A stretch of DNA of 64,000 nt from Desulfobacteraceae bacterium. Its GTDB lineage: Bacteria > Desulfobacterota > Desulfobacteria > Desulfobacterales > Desulfosalsimonadaceae. The translations under genes were made by a program, and so were the position numbers. The notes under the pieces are model-generated. The model searched no databases. It saw only the letters and a program-made list of their open reading frames with translations, and had not been told where the DNA came from. The stretch covers positions 57,877 to 121,876 of the forward strand of contig JAIPDS010000001.1 of the NCBI GenBank assembly GCA_021737565.1, in the 5' to 3' direction. How positions within the stretch are numbered: position 1 is the stretch's first letter; each line of letters begins with the position of its first letter. Of the stretch, positions 34,707-44,515 are shown piece by piece.

Positions 34707-37700
34707 ATCAGGATATCAGTAATAAACAGGAAGCGAGTCTTATTTTCGGAATCGATGTTGGTTCGGTCTCTGCCGGACTTGCGGTTCTTACCCCTGAAAA
34801 AAAGATCATACACGCTGATTACAGGTTTCACCACGGCGATATTGAAAATACATTAAATGATATGCTTGAATCCGTTGATGGTTCGGCAACGGTGCCGGTA
34901 GCCGCCACCCACGATACCCCCGAGCTTGTGGATGCGGATTTTCGCTGTGATGACAGGGTGGCGGTGATAGCTGCTGCAAGCCATTTCAACGGAAAACCCG
35001 GAGCGGTGCTCCACGTGGGGGGAGAGAAATTTTCTTTGCTGCTTTTTGATGAAAACGGCAGTTACGCTGGTTTGAAAACCAACACGTCGTGTGCGGCAGG
35101 AACCGGCAGTTTTTTGGACCAGCAGGCAGGCAGGTTGAATTTATCCGGTATAACGGAGCTTGCCGAAATTGCCGCGGCGAATACCGATGAATTGCCGGAG
35201 ATAGCTTCCAGGTGCGCTGTTTTTGCCAAGACCGATCTTATACATGCACAGCAGGAAGGCTACAGCCTGGCCCAGATTTGCGATGGGTTGTGCTGCGGGC
35301 TGGCCAGAAACATCGCAGACACCGTATTCAAGCATGAAAAACCGCATATTCCGGTGGTTTTCTGCGGCGGGGTGGCGCGCAACAAGGCAGTTATTTCCCA
35401 TCTAAGCCAAATAATCGGCACAGCGCTGGTGGTAGACGACATGGCGCCTTTATACGGTGCCGTGGGTGCGGCGCTTAACCTGATAGAGGAAAAAAACTCT
35501 GCAGCCTGTTTCCGGCGCGTCCCGCGGCCGGTTGTTCAGTCGGTGCAAACTTCGCGGGAATACGGCAATCCGCCTCTTGCCCTTAGTTTGTCTGACTACC
35601 CGGATTTTGCCTCTGAAAAAAGCTATGAGTACAAGGCCAAAACCGTGGAGCACGGCAGTCCTGTGGAGGTGGACATATACGAACTGCCGGAGCGGGCCGC
35701 CCGGGTGCCCGCATATCTTGGCATAGACATCGGCTCCACAAGCACCAAGGCTGTATGGATGGCGCCTGACAGGCGGGTGATTGCCGGGTTTTACACAAGG
35801 ACCGCCGGCAGGCCGGTGGGAGCCATGTGTTCGCTTTTCGAGGCCATGGACGACCTTGTCAGGGGCCTAAGCATTGATCTTCGGATTTTTGGGGCAGGGG
35901 CAACGGGTTCGGGCAGGAAATTTGTGGGAAAGCTTGCCGGAGCGGACATAATTATCGATGAAATAACCGCCCATGCCAGGGCTGCCGCAGAACTGAATCC
36001 GAAAGTTGATACCATAATAGAAATAGGGGGACAGGATTCAAAATTTACTACCCTTAAGGACGGAATGGTTACATTTTCGATCATGAACACAGTGTGTGCT
36101 GCAGGTACCGGCTCCTTTCTCGAGGAGCAGGCAGAAAAACTGGGGGTCGGACTCGAGGGGTATGCCGAGCGCACCGACAATGTTGCCGCCCCGATTGCAA
36201 GCGACCGGTGCACTGTATTCATGGAAAGGGACATAAATTATTACCTGAGCCGGGGCTACAGCGTTAATGAGGTTCTTGCCGCGGCCCTTCACTCTGTAAG
36301 GGAAAATTATCTGACCAAGGTGGCAGTGGAGGCAAATATAGGCAGCACGGTCTGTTTCCAGGGAGCCACGGCAAAAAACCGAAGCCTGGTGGCTGCATTT
36401 GAACAAAGGTTAAACCTTCCTATACAGGTTTCCAGGTACTGCCATTTAACGGGTGCCCTGGGAGTCGCCCTGCACCTGGCTGACAAGACTGTTGCACAAA
36501 GCCGGTTTCGCGGGCTGAGTCTTTATAAGGCCGATATTCCGGTTCGCACGGAAGTCTGCCGTTTCTGCACCAACCACTGCAAGATTACAGTGGCTGAAAT
36601 GGATGATGGCCCTGTTGCATACGGATTTCTTTGCGGGCGGGACTATGGGACAAGGCATTATGTGGACAACAACCGGGCGGGATTCGATCTTGTAAAGACA
36701 CACCGCAGAGTTTTTAAACCGCGTGAGCCGGCCCCGCAAAAGCCGCAAATCACCGTGGGAATACCCGCAGCCCTTTATCTTTACGAAGATGTTTCCATGT
36801 GGGTTGATTTTTTCCACAGGCTGGGCATGAAAACCGTTGTGCATCAGGGCCTTGAAGATGCTGTAAAAAGAGGCAAGGCCTGCATGGGGGCCGAATTCTG
36901 CGCACCGATAACCTCGATACACGGCCATGTTGATGCTTTGCGCGAGGAGGCGGACTTCATATTCCTGCCCTATTACCTGGACAACAGGGAAAAAGACGGC
37001 GATGCCCGGCGCCAGTACTGCTATTATTCCCAGTACGTGCCGTCTCTGGTATCAGGCATTGACCCTTTGGTAAAAGACCGGCTTGTTTGCCCTGTAATAA
37101 GGTTTCTCTACAGCAATTTTCACGTGCGCCTGGAGTTGTACCGCGCCGTGCGCAAGATGAATCCCGGCGTCGGTTTTTTCGAGATCATTTCCGCATGGGA
37201 GCGGGCAAAAGCAAATTCCAGGGAGAGCGCGGCGCAGTGGCGCAGGGCCTATAAGGAAAATTATACGGAAGCAGACGATATAAGCGTAATGTTTCTGGGG
37301 CGTCCTTATACAGTGCTTGATCCTGCAATGAACAAAAACATTGCGCAGATTTTTTCAGCCCAGGGAGTAAAAGGGTTCTTCCAGGACATGCTTGATCTTG
37401 ACAACACGGATGTATCCGGGATCAGGCCTTTTCTGGAGGAACTGCACTGGAATTACGCGGCAGACATAATAAAGGCTGCAAAACTGGTCTCAGAGGAACC
37501 CGGAATATATCCCGTGCTTATGACCTCGTTTAAGTGTTCGCCTGATTCTTTTATACGCGATGCATTCCAGTCCCTTATGGAAGGCGCGGACAAGCCCTAT
37601 TTGATCCTGGAGTTAGACGAACACGGATCAAGCGTCGGCTATGAAACAAGGATAGAGTCCGCGGTGCGCGCGTTTCGAAATCACGCAGCAAAAAGCGGGC

Positions 37701-38953
37701 AGGCCGAGACAAACCCCGGCCGTATCAACCCGGTAAAAATCAGGCAGATGAGCGGAAAAACAGTGGTCATGCCGAGCTGGGATCCGATAACATGCCGTTT
37801 TCTTGCGGCCAACCTGAGGCGCGAAGGCATAGATGCCCGGGTTATAACCGAGACCCCGGGGGCGATCAAGCGCAGCATGAGGCTGAATACTGGCCAGTGC
37901 ATTCCCATAAACGCCATGGTGCAGGAGTTTGTGGAGCATGTAAGAGAACATGACCTGGAGCCGGCAAACACACTGCTGTGGATGGGATATTCAGAGGTGC
38001 CGTGCAATATTCGTCTTTATCCATATAAGCTCAAACAGATGATAGCCTCTTTTGGCGGGGGCATGGAAAAGGCCGAAGTGTATACGGGCAATGTGTCCTT
38101 TACAGATGTCTCGCTGAGAGCAGCGGTGAATACATATTTTGCATTCATGTTCGGCGGGTTGCTGCGCCGCATGGGTTGCAGGGTCAGGCCGTATGAAAAA
38201 AAACCCGGGGAAACCGACCGGTCCGTGGAAACCGGCATACAAATACTGGAAGAAGCTTTTGACGGTCTCAGGGACAAGGAATCCGCGGTTGCCGAAACCA
38301 CAGAACTTTTCCGGCGGATTGAAACCGTGCCGGTCAATCGTCCCAAGGTCGCAATATTCGGGGATCTTTACGCCAGGGACAACCCCGTGTTCAACCAGGA
38401 CCTAATAGCCTTTATCGAGGAATGCGGCGGCGAGGCCCTTACAACTCCGTATACAGATTATGCAAAGATGATCGCCCCCGCGTATTATAAAAAATGGTTC
38501 ACCGAGGGCAAGTTTTTTAACCTGGCGGTCAGCCGCGGTTTGCTGGCCGCAATGGTCCACCGCGAAAAGACCTATTACAGGTATTTTGAGAAAGTGCTCA
38601 AAGAACCCGAGCCGGTCTATGACGTGCCGCCCGCGCAGATCCTTGCCAGCTTCGGCATGATCCCTGAAAACACCGGCGAGTCCATGGACAATATCCTTAA
38701 GATTTATTACATCTGCAGGCACCATCCCGACGTATCCCTGTTTGTCCAGACCAGCCCGGCATTTTGCTGCCCCTCGCTTATCACTGAGGCCATGGATGCA
38801 TTAATTGAGCGAAAAACCGGGGTGCCCGTGGTGTCCATAACCTATGACGGCACGGGCGGGGATAAGAACAGAAAGATTATTCCGTATCTGAGGTTCGCGG
38901 CTCAGGCCGCCGGCAAGCAGGTAGCAGAAGGAGGCGACTCAGGCCTGTTTTGA
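34703..38953 (+). CDS. double-ASKHA 2-hydroxyacyl-CoA dehydratase activase with DUF2229
   Basis: The 1416-residue protein holds two BadF/BcrA/HgdC-type ATPase domains. Domain 1 (about 10-265) has FGIDVGSVSAG, SCAAGTGSFLDQQA and SRCAVFAKTDLIH. Domain 2 (about 335-600) has LGIDIGSTSTKAVW, IGGQDSKFTTL, CAAGTGSFLEEQA and SDRCTVFMERDIN. The Cys in each CAAGTG and the later Cys hold the bridging [4Fe-4S] cluster in HgdC dimers, so this chain may form the cluster internally. The rest has ICRFC-like CRFCTNHCK, DUF2229 (GKACMGAEFCAPI) and a COG3581-like region (DPITCRF, LYPYKLKQMIASFGGGMEK). It would use ATP to inject low-potential electrons into a dehydratase; no dehydratase genes lie nearby. Confidence 0.9.
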   Translation: MNQDISNKQEASLIFGIDVGSVSAGLAVLTPEKKIIHADYRFHHGDIENTLNDMLESVDGSATVPVAATHDTPELVDADFRCDDRVAVIAAASHFNGKPGAVLHVGGEKFSLLLFDENGSYAGLKTNTSCAAGTGSFLDQQAGRLNLSGITELAEIAAANTDELPEIASRCAVFAKTDLIHAQQEGYSLAQICDGLCCGLARNIADTVFKHEKPHIPVVFCGGVARNKAVISHLSQIIGTALVVDDMAPLYGAVGAALNLIEEKNSAACFRRVPRPVVQSVQTSREYGNPPLALSLSDYPDFASEKSYEYKAKTVEHGSPVEVDIYELPERAARVPAYLGIDIGSTSTKAVWMAPDRRVIAGFYTRTAGRPVGAMCSLFEAMDDLVRGLSIDLRIFGAGATGSGRKFVGKLAGADIIIDEITAHARAAAELNPKVDTIIEIGGQDSKFTTLKDGMVTFSIMNTVCAAGTGSFLEEQAEKLGVGLEGYAERTDNVAAPIASDRCTVFMERDINYYLSRGYSVNEVLAAALHSVRENYLTKVAVEANIGSTVCFQGATAKNRSLVAAFEQRLNLPIQVSRYCHLTGALGVALHLADKTVAQSRFRGLSLYKADIPVRTEVCRFCTNHCKITVAEMDDGPVAYGFLCGRDYGTRHYVDNNRAGFDLVKTHRRVFKPREPAPQKPQITVGIPAALYLYEDVSMWVDFFHRLGMKTVVHQGLEDAVKRGKACMGAEFCAPITSIHGHVDALREEADFIFLPYYLDNREKDGDARRQYCYYSQYVPSLVSGIDPLVKDRLVCPVIRFLYSNFHVRLELYRAVRKMNPGVGFFEIISAWERAKANSRESAAQWRRAYKENYTEADDISVMFLGRPYTVLDPAMNKNIAQIFSAQGVKGFFQDMLDLDNTDVSGIRPFLEELHWNYAADIIKAAKLVSEEPGIYPVLMTSFKCSPDSFIRDAFQSLMEGADKPYLILELDEHGSSVGYETRIESAVRAFRNHAAKSGQAETNPGRINPVKIRQMSGKTVVMPSWDPITCRFLAANLRREGIDARVITETPGAIKRSMRLNTGQCIPINAMVQEFVEHVREHDLEPANTLLWMGYSEVPCNIRLYPYKLKQMIASFGGGMEKAEVYTGNVSFTDVSLRAAVNTYFAFMFGGLLRRMGCRVRPYEKKPGETDRSVETGIQILEEAFDGLRDKESAVAETTELFRRIETVPVNRPKVAIFGDLYARDNPVFNQDLIAFIEECGGEALTTPYTDYAKMIAPAYYKKWFTEGKFFNLAVSRGLLAAMVHREKTYYRYFEKVLKEPEPVYDVPPAQILASFGMIPENTGESMDNILKIYYICRHHPDVSLFVQTSPAFCCPSLITEAMDALIERKTGVPVVSITYDGTGGDKNRKIIPYLRFAAQAAGKQVAEGGDSGLF

Positions 38954-39751
38954 GCGGCTGCGGTCGGCGATTTTTTCAAACATCTTTACCATGCCGGTAA
39001 TCAGAGTGTATATGGATTCAGCATCAAGATTTTCATCCGCGCTGCGGTCAAAGAATATGTGCAGGCTCGATCCCATGCCTTCTTCCGGCTCCCAGTAGCA
39101 AAACATAACCGGAAGAAGAGGCAGGGGATGGAGAACCACCGAGATGTCTGCATCTACATGAGTCTCGGCCCGTCTTCCGTTAAAGAGTTCCAGCATGTCC
39201 GAAAACAGGTCGGGATAAGCGTCCGCAAGGCGTTTTAAAGGCTTTTCACCGGTTTGCATGAAGTGATTGAGCCGCTCGGGCCCGCCTTTGATTTCTCTGA
39301 AAGTGATCCATTTTCCTGTTACGGGTGCGCCTTTGGCGTAAATGACATAGTTTAGGAACGGAACCGCAACCCAGGCATTGACATGGATATCTGTCGAGAG
39401 ATTGCCATGCGTGTCCACGGAAAAGGCTTTTCCCATAATCCGGACTGTAAGCCTGCTGCCGTCGAAATGCCCGCCGGTACGCAAGGCGGCCTCCTTTAAG
39501 TCGATTTCCGGGATTTTGCGGGCAAGGCCTTCTATTGCCTCTTCCATGAATTCGTCAATTGTGTCAGGAGTTTCCACCTCTGCGCCGTATTTTTCCGGAA
39601 TCTCTTGCGGAATCCTTGGGCACTGATCCAGGGTCTTTTTGCCCTTGAATACACCCACGGCAAAGGCCATGCAGGTTTTCTCATTGCAGGCCCGGCAGTT
39701 GGAGCCGTCTGTCAGCTTAAATATTTCCATTGGATTGTTAAATCGAGCCAT
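38939..39751 (-). CDS. [4Fe-4S]-domain DUF3786 protein
   Basis: The 270-residue protein begins with a CdhD/E-like iron-sulfur module, CRACNEKTCMAFAVGVFKG..LDQCP, whose four Cys match the corrinoid iron-sulfur protein type cluster (PF04060). A DUF3786 domain follows (about 75-265: HVNAWVAVPFLNYVIYAKG, SVVLHPLPLLPVMFCYWEPEEGM, SSLHIFFD). DUF3786 proteins are common in acetogens and sulfate reducers and have no known reaction. The cluster type hints at corrinoid or acetyl-CoA metabolism. Its 3' end overlaps the activase gene by 15 nt (convergent). Confidence 0.85.
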   Translation of the reverse strand: MARFNNPMEIFKLTDGSNCRACNEKTCMAFAVGVFKGKKTLDQCPRIPQEIPEKYGAEVETPDTIDEFMEEAIEGLARKIPEIDLKEAALRTGGHFDGSRLTVRIMGKAFSVDTHGNLSTDIHVNAWVAVPFLNYVIYAKGAPVTGKWITFREIKGGPERLNHFMQTGEKPLKRLADAYPDLFSDMLELFNGRRAETHVDADISVVLHPLPLLPVMFCYWEPEEGMGSSLHIFFDRSADENLDAESIYTLITGMVKMFEKIADRSRSKQA

Positions 39752-39835
39752 TATGCAAGATTTCCTTTACAGTGTTTAGCTCTTTGGCAAGAGTTAATTG
39801 TTATAGAGCACGCTTAAATTTTTCGCAACCCGGTT

Positions 39836-39864
39836 TTGTACGGCGGGAAAAAATATGGTATAAG
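39836..39864 (+). promoter_or_regulatory. candidate promoter of the MBL-fold gene
   Basis: TTGTAC (39836-39841), 17 nt, TATAAG (39859-39864), 50 nt before ATG 39914, in the gap between divergent genes. Confidence 0.55.
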
Positions 39865-39913
39865 ATTTTGTAAATATGGTTTGCAGTTCACGGATCACCA
39901 CAGCGAGGTGTTT

Positions 39914-40783
39914 ATGCTCAAACTAATAGATCTTGATATCGAGTCGCTGGGGTATGAAAAATTTATTTCAGCATGGCTGTATAAAGGGCCGCAGGGGGCT
40001 TTTTTGGTGGATACGGGGCCGGCATGCACGGTGGACAAACTTTTGGATGCCCTGGAGGAAAACGGCGTTGAACGGCTTGACTGGATACTTCTTACCCATA
40101 TTCACCTTGATCACGCCGGAGGAATCGGCCATGTCAGCCGGCATTTCCCGGAGGCCGGCATAGTGTGTCATCAGCGGGCGGTCTCCCACTTAATAGACCC
40201 GAGCCGCCTGTGGGGAGGCTCCAAAGAAGTGCTCGGAGAATTGGCTGAAACCTACGGGGAAATAAAGCCCGTACCAGAAGAGCGTATAATTACAACGGAT
40301 TTTGTGTCTTTCGGCGATGGAATCCGCGTGATTCCGACACCCGGCCATGCTCCTCATCACCAGAGCTTCGTGTTTGATGAGTTTTTGTTCTGCGGGGAAG
40401 TCTTCGGGGTTTTCCTTGAACTTGACGGAGATTTCTACCTGCGGCCCGCAACCCCACCAAAGTTCGTGTTCGAGGAATTTTTAGAGTCAATGGAACGCCT
40501 GGCCCCGGAGACGGGCAGGAAAGTATGTTTTGCCCATTACGGCATGCACGAAGACGGGGAGCGCATATACGAGCTTGCGCGAACCCAGCTCCGGCTCTGG
40601 TTGGAAGTGGCGCGCAGTCATTCAGCAGCTTCCAACATGAAGGCGATCCTGGCTGATCTTAAGGCAAATGATCCTGTTTTCGCGCGTATAGATGATTTAC
40701 CCGCACAGATCCGGGAAAGGGAGATGTATTATATAGGCAACAGCATCCGCGGAATGCTGGAATATATTCAGGAAAAGGCATAA
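39914..40783 (+). CDS. metallo-beta-lactamase-fold hydrolase
   Basis: The protein is 289 residues from ATG 39914, which has GAGGTG upstream; the longer frame from 39836 would start inside the promoter. The zinc-binding HxHxDH motif appears as THIHLDHAGG. Further ligands lie in PTPGHAPHHQSF (His), FCGEVFG (where Asp is usual, here Glu) and CFAHYGMHE. It is a glyoxalase II-like or general MBL hydrolase; the substrate is not readable. The C-terminal helical part (about 220-289) resembles that of MBL proteins with a BLACT-type winged region. It stands alone, 62 nt before the phosphatidyltransferase gene. Confidence 0.85.
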   Translation: MLKLIDLDIESLGYEKFISAWLYKGPQGAFLVDTGPACTVDKLLDALEENGVERLDWILLTHIHLDHAGGIGHVSRHFPEAGIVCHQRAVSHLIDPSRLWGGSKEVLGELAETYGEIKPVPEERIITTDFVSFGDGIRVIPTPGHAPHHQSFVFDEFLFCGEVFGVFLELDGDFYLRPATPPKFVFEEFLESMERLAPETGRKVCFAHYGMHEDGERIYELARTQLRLWLEVARSHSAASNMKAILADLKANDPVFARIDDLPAQIREREMYYIGNSIRGMLEYIQEKA

Positions 40784-40845
40784 GCAGGAATATATTTGTC
40801 TCATATTAAGATCCAGATAGTACGCCAGCGTGAAGGGTATAATAT

Positions 40846-42339
40846 TTGAAGAAAATAATGCTTGGCAAAGAGGGTTTGCTGACAAAGATTACCCCGGTCC
40901 TGGTATACGGCCGGCCGCTGCTGGTTTTTGCGGGCCTGTTGTGCGCGATTGCGGTGATGTTAAACCGCAGTCCCATGCTTTACCTTGCGGGAACAATACT
41001 TTTTTTCGCCTCCATGGTTTTGGATCTTGCAGACGGCTGGTTTTCGGCAAGATTCGCCACAGAAATAAACTTTGCCGAGCTGGCAGAGCGGGTTATGGAC
41101 CGGCTTGTCTACTCCATTGTTTTTCCCCTGGTTGCTGTGGGCAGCATGTGGCGGCTGCACTATGTTATACAGGAGCCCGCTCGGCTGGAGCTTCTGCATG
41201 CAGTATTTGTGCTTATAGTTTGTGTTACCGTTCTTATCCGGGATAATTTTGCCCATTTCATGCGGGGTTTTGCCATTCGGCAGGATCGCGAGCCTGAGTT
41301 GCAGGAGCTTACGCGGCTGCGAACCGGGGTGGCGGCTCCTTTGGGGTTGCTGCTCTATGTTCATGCTTTCCACATCCCGGCCCCGGAAACCGCTTTTTTT
41401 CTTTACCGGGGGGCTTCCTGGCTTGCCAGTCTGCCGGTACGTCATCTGTTTGTAATTGAAATCGTGTTTCTGATCATCAATTTCGGTTCTATTGCGGTCT
41501 ATTGCCGCAAGTACGGCACTTATTGCCTCGATGTCCTGTGTTTCGGCGATATCCGTCTCAGGCGAAAGATTTTATCAATTCTTCCCAACGGCCTGACGGT
41601 GATGAACGCCATGATGGGGCTGATGGGGGTTTTTTTTGCTTATCAGGGAAAAATGACCGAGGCCTACCTGTTTTTGATAGGAGCAGCGGTTTTTGACAAG
41701 CTCGACGGCGCCATGGCCAGAAAACTGGGGCTGACCGAACCGGTGCCCGGAATTGTTCAGGGCAGGGTGACATTCGGCGGCGTTATGGATGATGTTGCAG
41801 ATGCAGTAAGTTTTTGTATCGCACCGGGATGGATTTTCTATATATACTTGTCGGGACAGCCGGATACGACTGTCAGCAGCTTGCTTATTCTTATTGCAGC
41901 CGGTATATATATTCTGGCCGGATTTGCCAGGCTGATCTATTTCACCCTTGATCGCTCGCCCCTACCGGGTTTTTTCAAGGGGCTGCCGACACCCGCGGCC
42001 GCACTGTTCGTTATCGCACCTTTGCTGGTTCTTCAGCATTTAAACAATGCGGGGGTTCAGTGGGTGTCGCCGGTTGCCTGGGTGTGCATCGGTGTTATGA
42101 TTGTTGCGGGGCTATTGATGAACCTTTACCGGATACATTATATTCATATCGGCAGGTTCATGGACAGAAATCCCTGGTTTACCTGGACCAACCTGGTCCT
42201 TATGCTGATTTTTGTATTTACTCCGTATTTCGGCTATCTGGTATTGCTCCAGATGCTGCTCTACCTAGGCTCGCCGCTTGTCACCTGGCGGGTGGAACCG
42301 CAGGCCTCGCCAATGGAGGCCTGTGAAGATAACGGATAA
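40846..42339 (+). CDS. tandem CDP-alcohol phosphatidyltransferase fusion
   Basis: This 497-residue membrane protein has about 12-14 helices and two CDP-alcohol phosphatidyltransferase domains. The family motif is D-x2-DG-x2-AR-x8+-G-x3-D-x3-D. The C-terminal copy is intact: DKLDGAMAR then GGVMDDVADAVSF, close to phosphatidylserine synthase. The N-terminal copy reads DLADGWFSAR then AELAERVMDRLVY: one extra residue, Gly replaced by Ala and the first Asp by Glu, so it may be inactive or changed in substrate. Fusion of two such domains is unusual. It likely makes a phospholipid or inositol/glycerol lipid. Start is TTG 40846 with GAAGGG upstream, or ATG 40858. Confidence 0.82.
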   Translation: MKKIMLGKEGLLTKITPVLVYGRPLLVFAGLLCAIAVMLNRSPMLYLAGTILFFASMVLDLADGWFSARFATEINFAELAERVMDRLVYSIVFPLVAVGSMWRLHYVIQEPARLELLHAVFVLIVCVTVLIRDNFAHFMRGFAIRQDREPELQELTRLRTGVAAPLGLLLYVHAFHIPAPETAFFLYRGASWLASLPVRHLFVIEIVFLIINFGSIAVYCRKYGTYCLDVLCFGDIRLRRKILSILPNGLTVMNAMMGLMGVFFAYQGKMTEAYLFLIGAAVFDKLDGAMARKLGLTEPVPGIVQGRVTFGGVMDDVADAVSFCIAPGWIFYIYLSGQPDTTVSSLLILIAAGIYILAGFARLIYFTLDRSPLPGFFKGLPTPAAALFVIAPLLVLQHLNNAGVQWVSPVAWVCIGVMIVAGLLMNLYRIHYIHIGRFMDRNPWFTWTNLVLMLIFVFTPYFGYLVLLQMLLYLGSPLVTWRVEPQASPMEACEDNG

Positions 42340-42366
42340 AATCCGAAACCGGATTTAGAATTTTTA

Positions 42367-42738
42367 TTAGTATGGTGTATAAATGCGGGAGCCTCCTTGC
42401 TGCTGCTGTCCCTGCTGCTGCTCCTCCTGCTGCATTTTTTTTAAGCGGTCGATGGTCTGATCCAGGGCCTTTCGCATTGCAGAAGGAAATTCGTTCATTG
42501 CTTCATCCAGGGTGGCTGCAGAGAGCTGGGACTGGATGGGCAGCGGACCTTCAGGGGTCATAAGCTGTGTGCTTCCGAAAAAAACCGGGGAGCGTTCCGG
42601 GTCCTCGGAGCCGTCGGGCTTGATGGGCACCATTTTACGTATTGAAGCAACCTTGAGATCCGTAACGGATTCTTCCCGGTAAAGGTTGTCTTTGTTTACT
42701 GTGAAATCGATATTTTGGCCTTCTGCGCCGTTGGGCAT
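42367..42738 (-). CDS. hypothetical cytosolic protein
   Basis: The 123-residue protein has no recognised domain. It has an N-terminal polar region (DFTVNKDNLYREESVTDLKVASIRKM), a PEGPLPIQSQLSA stretch, one helix (DEAMNEFPSAMRKALDQTIDRLKKMQ) and a Gln-rich tail (QQEEQQQGQQQQGG). A good RBS (AAGGAGG) precedes the ATG at 42738, and composition agrees with a real gene. It is convergent with the phosphatidyltransferase gene and divergent from the histidine kinase gene across repeat copy 2. I do not recognise a function. Confidence 0.65.
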   Translation of the reverse strand: MPNGAEGQNIDFTVNKDNLYREESVTDLKVASIRKMVPIKPDGSEDPERSPVFFGSTQLMTPEGPLPIQSQLSAATLDEAMNEFPSAMRKALDQTIDRLKKMQQEEQQQGQQQQGGSRIYTPY

Positions 42739-42767
42739 GATAAAAACCTCCTTTTGGTAATATTAAT

Positions 42768-42920
42768 TTGATGCACTCATAAAAAGTCTGATTTCAGATG
42801 GCGCCGAAAAAAGTTCAAGATCAAGGCTTGCACAATTTCGAAGAATACAGCGTACTTAGCGTACGTGAAATTATGAGAAATTGTGCGTAACGCAGATATT
42901 GGACTTTTTACGGTGCCATC
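42768..42920. repeat. dispersed palindromic element, copy 2
   Basis: This is a homologue of 8865-9018, differing by scattered substitutions (for example gatggcgccgaaaaaagt against the complement of actttttacggtgccatc). It carries the same ttgatgcactc leader and the central gtac..gtac palindrome. It fills most of the gap between the hypothetical gene (minus) and the histidine kinase gene (plus). Confidence 0.85.
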
Positions 42921-42958
42921 AATTATAATAAAATATTCATCAGAAGCCGGATGTCAAA

Positions 42959-44515
42959 ATGAAAAAATATTATGAAATAAATTCTGGCCATCTGTTTTCA
43001 TGGTGTTTCGGTTTGCTGCTGCTTTTCGGGCTTGTTTTGAGCAGTATGCACAGCTATCTGTTGTTCCACAGCCTGGCAGAGGTTTTCAGCATGCTAGTCT
43101 CTTTTTCCATATTTCTGTTTGCCTGGAATACGCTGGGCTTTACCAGGGAGCGCTACCTGATAGTACTCGGCATTGCATATCTTTTTGCAGGCTGTCTGGA
43201 TTTAAGCCATATGCTCGCCTATAAGGGTATGGCGGTTATTGCGGTTGACGGGGCCAATCATGCCACCCAGGCCTGGATTGCAGCCAGGTATGTGGAAAGC
43301 CTCTCTCTGCTTGCGGTGCCCTTTCTTTTCAAGAGACGGATAGATCATCGCATGGTGTTTGCCATATATTTTACGGTTTCCGGCGCGCTGTTTCTGATGA
43401 TTTTTGCTTTTAAGGTTTTCCCGGACTGCTATGTCGGCGGCACCGGGTTGACTCCGTTTAAAATAATCAGCGAATATATAATATGTGTTATTCTGATTGC
43501 CGCCGGAATTGCGCTTTATTTTCGCAGGGATGCGGTTGACGGAATCATGTTTAAGCTGCTGCTTGCCTCAATAGGATTTACGGTGGCCTCCGAGATTGCA
43601 TTTACCAGTTATATCAGCGTCTACGGACCGGCCAACATGATCGGTCACCTGTTTAAAATTATTTCCTCCTACCTGGTATACAGGGCTATTGTAGTTCACG
43701 GCTTGCGGGCGCCTTATAAGAGCATGTTCCGTGAGCTTTCAGCCAGCAAAAGCGAACTGGAGCGCTATTCCCACAGCCTTGAAAGCTGCGTTGCAGAACG
43801 CACCAGGGAGCTGGAGGAAAGCAACCGGGAACTTCGTTATCTTTCCGGCCAATTGGTCACTGCAGAGCAGAAGGAACGAAGACGCATTGCCAGGGACCTG
43901 CATGACAGCATCAGCCAGTCGCTTTCAGCAATAAAGCTTTCCGTGGAAAATATATCAAGCAACTTAAGCGGCCGGCTTGACAGCAAGGATAAGGCCGCGC
44001 TGGAAAAGATCGTTTCCATGTGCAAAGAGGCCATCCAGGAGGTCCGGCGGATAATAATGAACCTGCGGCCGCCGGCCCTGGACAGCGGTATAAACGCGAC
44101 TATAGATTCGCTGTGCCGGGAATTCAACAGCTTTTATCCCGATATCCGCATAAGAAAGAAACTGGAAGTCCGGGATGACAGGCTTCCCGAAGAGGTTAAG
44201 GCGACGATTTTTCGCCTGCTTCAGGAGGCTTTAAACAATATAGGCAGGCACAGCGGGGCCGGCAGTGTAAATGTTTTTCTTTCAGAGGCAAACCGCGGCA
44301 TACGTTTTGAGGTTATAGATGACGGAAAAGGGTTTGATCCAAAAACAATGCCCGACTCAAAAGAAGGCGGCGGCTTTGGCCTGGCCGGCATGCAGGAGCG
44401 TGCCGAGCTTTCCGGCGGAGCGTTTTATATCCGGAGCCGCCGGGGTGCGGGCACATCTATCGTGGTAACCTGGCCGGATGATAAAGCCGGCGGCCGGTTT
44501 GCCTCTGCCGGGTGA
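42959..44515 (+). CDS. MASE3-type sensor histidine kinase (NarX/DegS class), orphan
   Basis: The 518-residue protein has seven predicted helices in a MASE3-like membrane sensor (about 10-240, with DLSHMLAYKGM and SYLVYRAIVVHGL), a short coiled coil (about 250-300) and a HisKA_3 dimerisation domain whose phospho-His lies in RRRIARDLHDSISQSLSA. The ATPase domain has LLQEALNNIGRHSGA (N box), VIDDGKGFDP and GGGFGLAGMQERA (G boxes). HisKA_3 kinases phosphorylate LuxR/NarL-type regulators, but no response regulator gene is adjacent. It starts at ATG 42959, 39 nt after repeat copy 2, which therefore occupies its promoter region. Confidence 0.9.
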   Translation: MKKYYEINSGHLFSWCFGLLLLFGLVLSSMHSYLLFHSLAEVFSMLVSFSIFLFAWNTLGFTRERYLIVLGIAYLFAGCLDLSHMLAYKGMAVIAVDGANHATQAWIAARYVESLSLLAVPFLFKRRIDHRMVFAIYFTVSGALFLMIFAFKVFPDCYVGGTGLTPFKIISEYIICVILIAAGIALYFRRDAVDGIMFKLLLASIGFTVASEIAFTSYISVYGPANMIGHLFKIISSYLVYRAIVVHGLRAPYKSMFRELSASKSELERYSHSLESCVAERTRELEESNRELRYLSGQLVTAEQKERRRIARDLHDSISQSLSAIKLSVENISSNLSGRLDSKDKAALEKIVSMCKEAIQEVRRIIMNLRPPALDSGINATIDSLCREFNSFYPDIRIRKKLEVRDDRLPEEVKATIFRLLQEALNNIGRHSGAGSVNVFLSEANRGIRFEVIDDGKGFDPKTMPDSKEGGGFGLAGMQERAELSGGAFYIRSRRGAGTSIVVTWPDDKAGGRFASAG

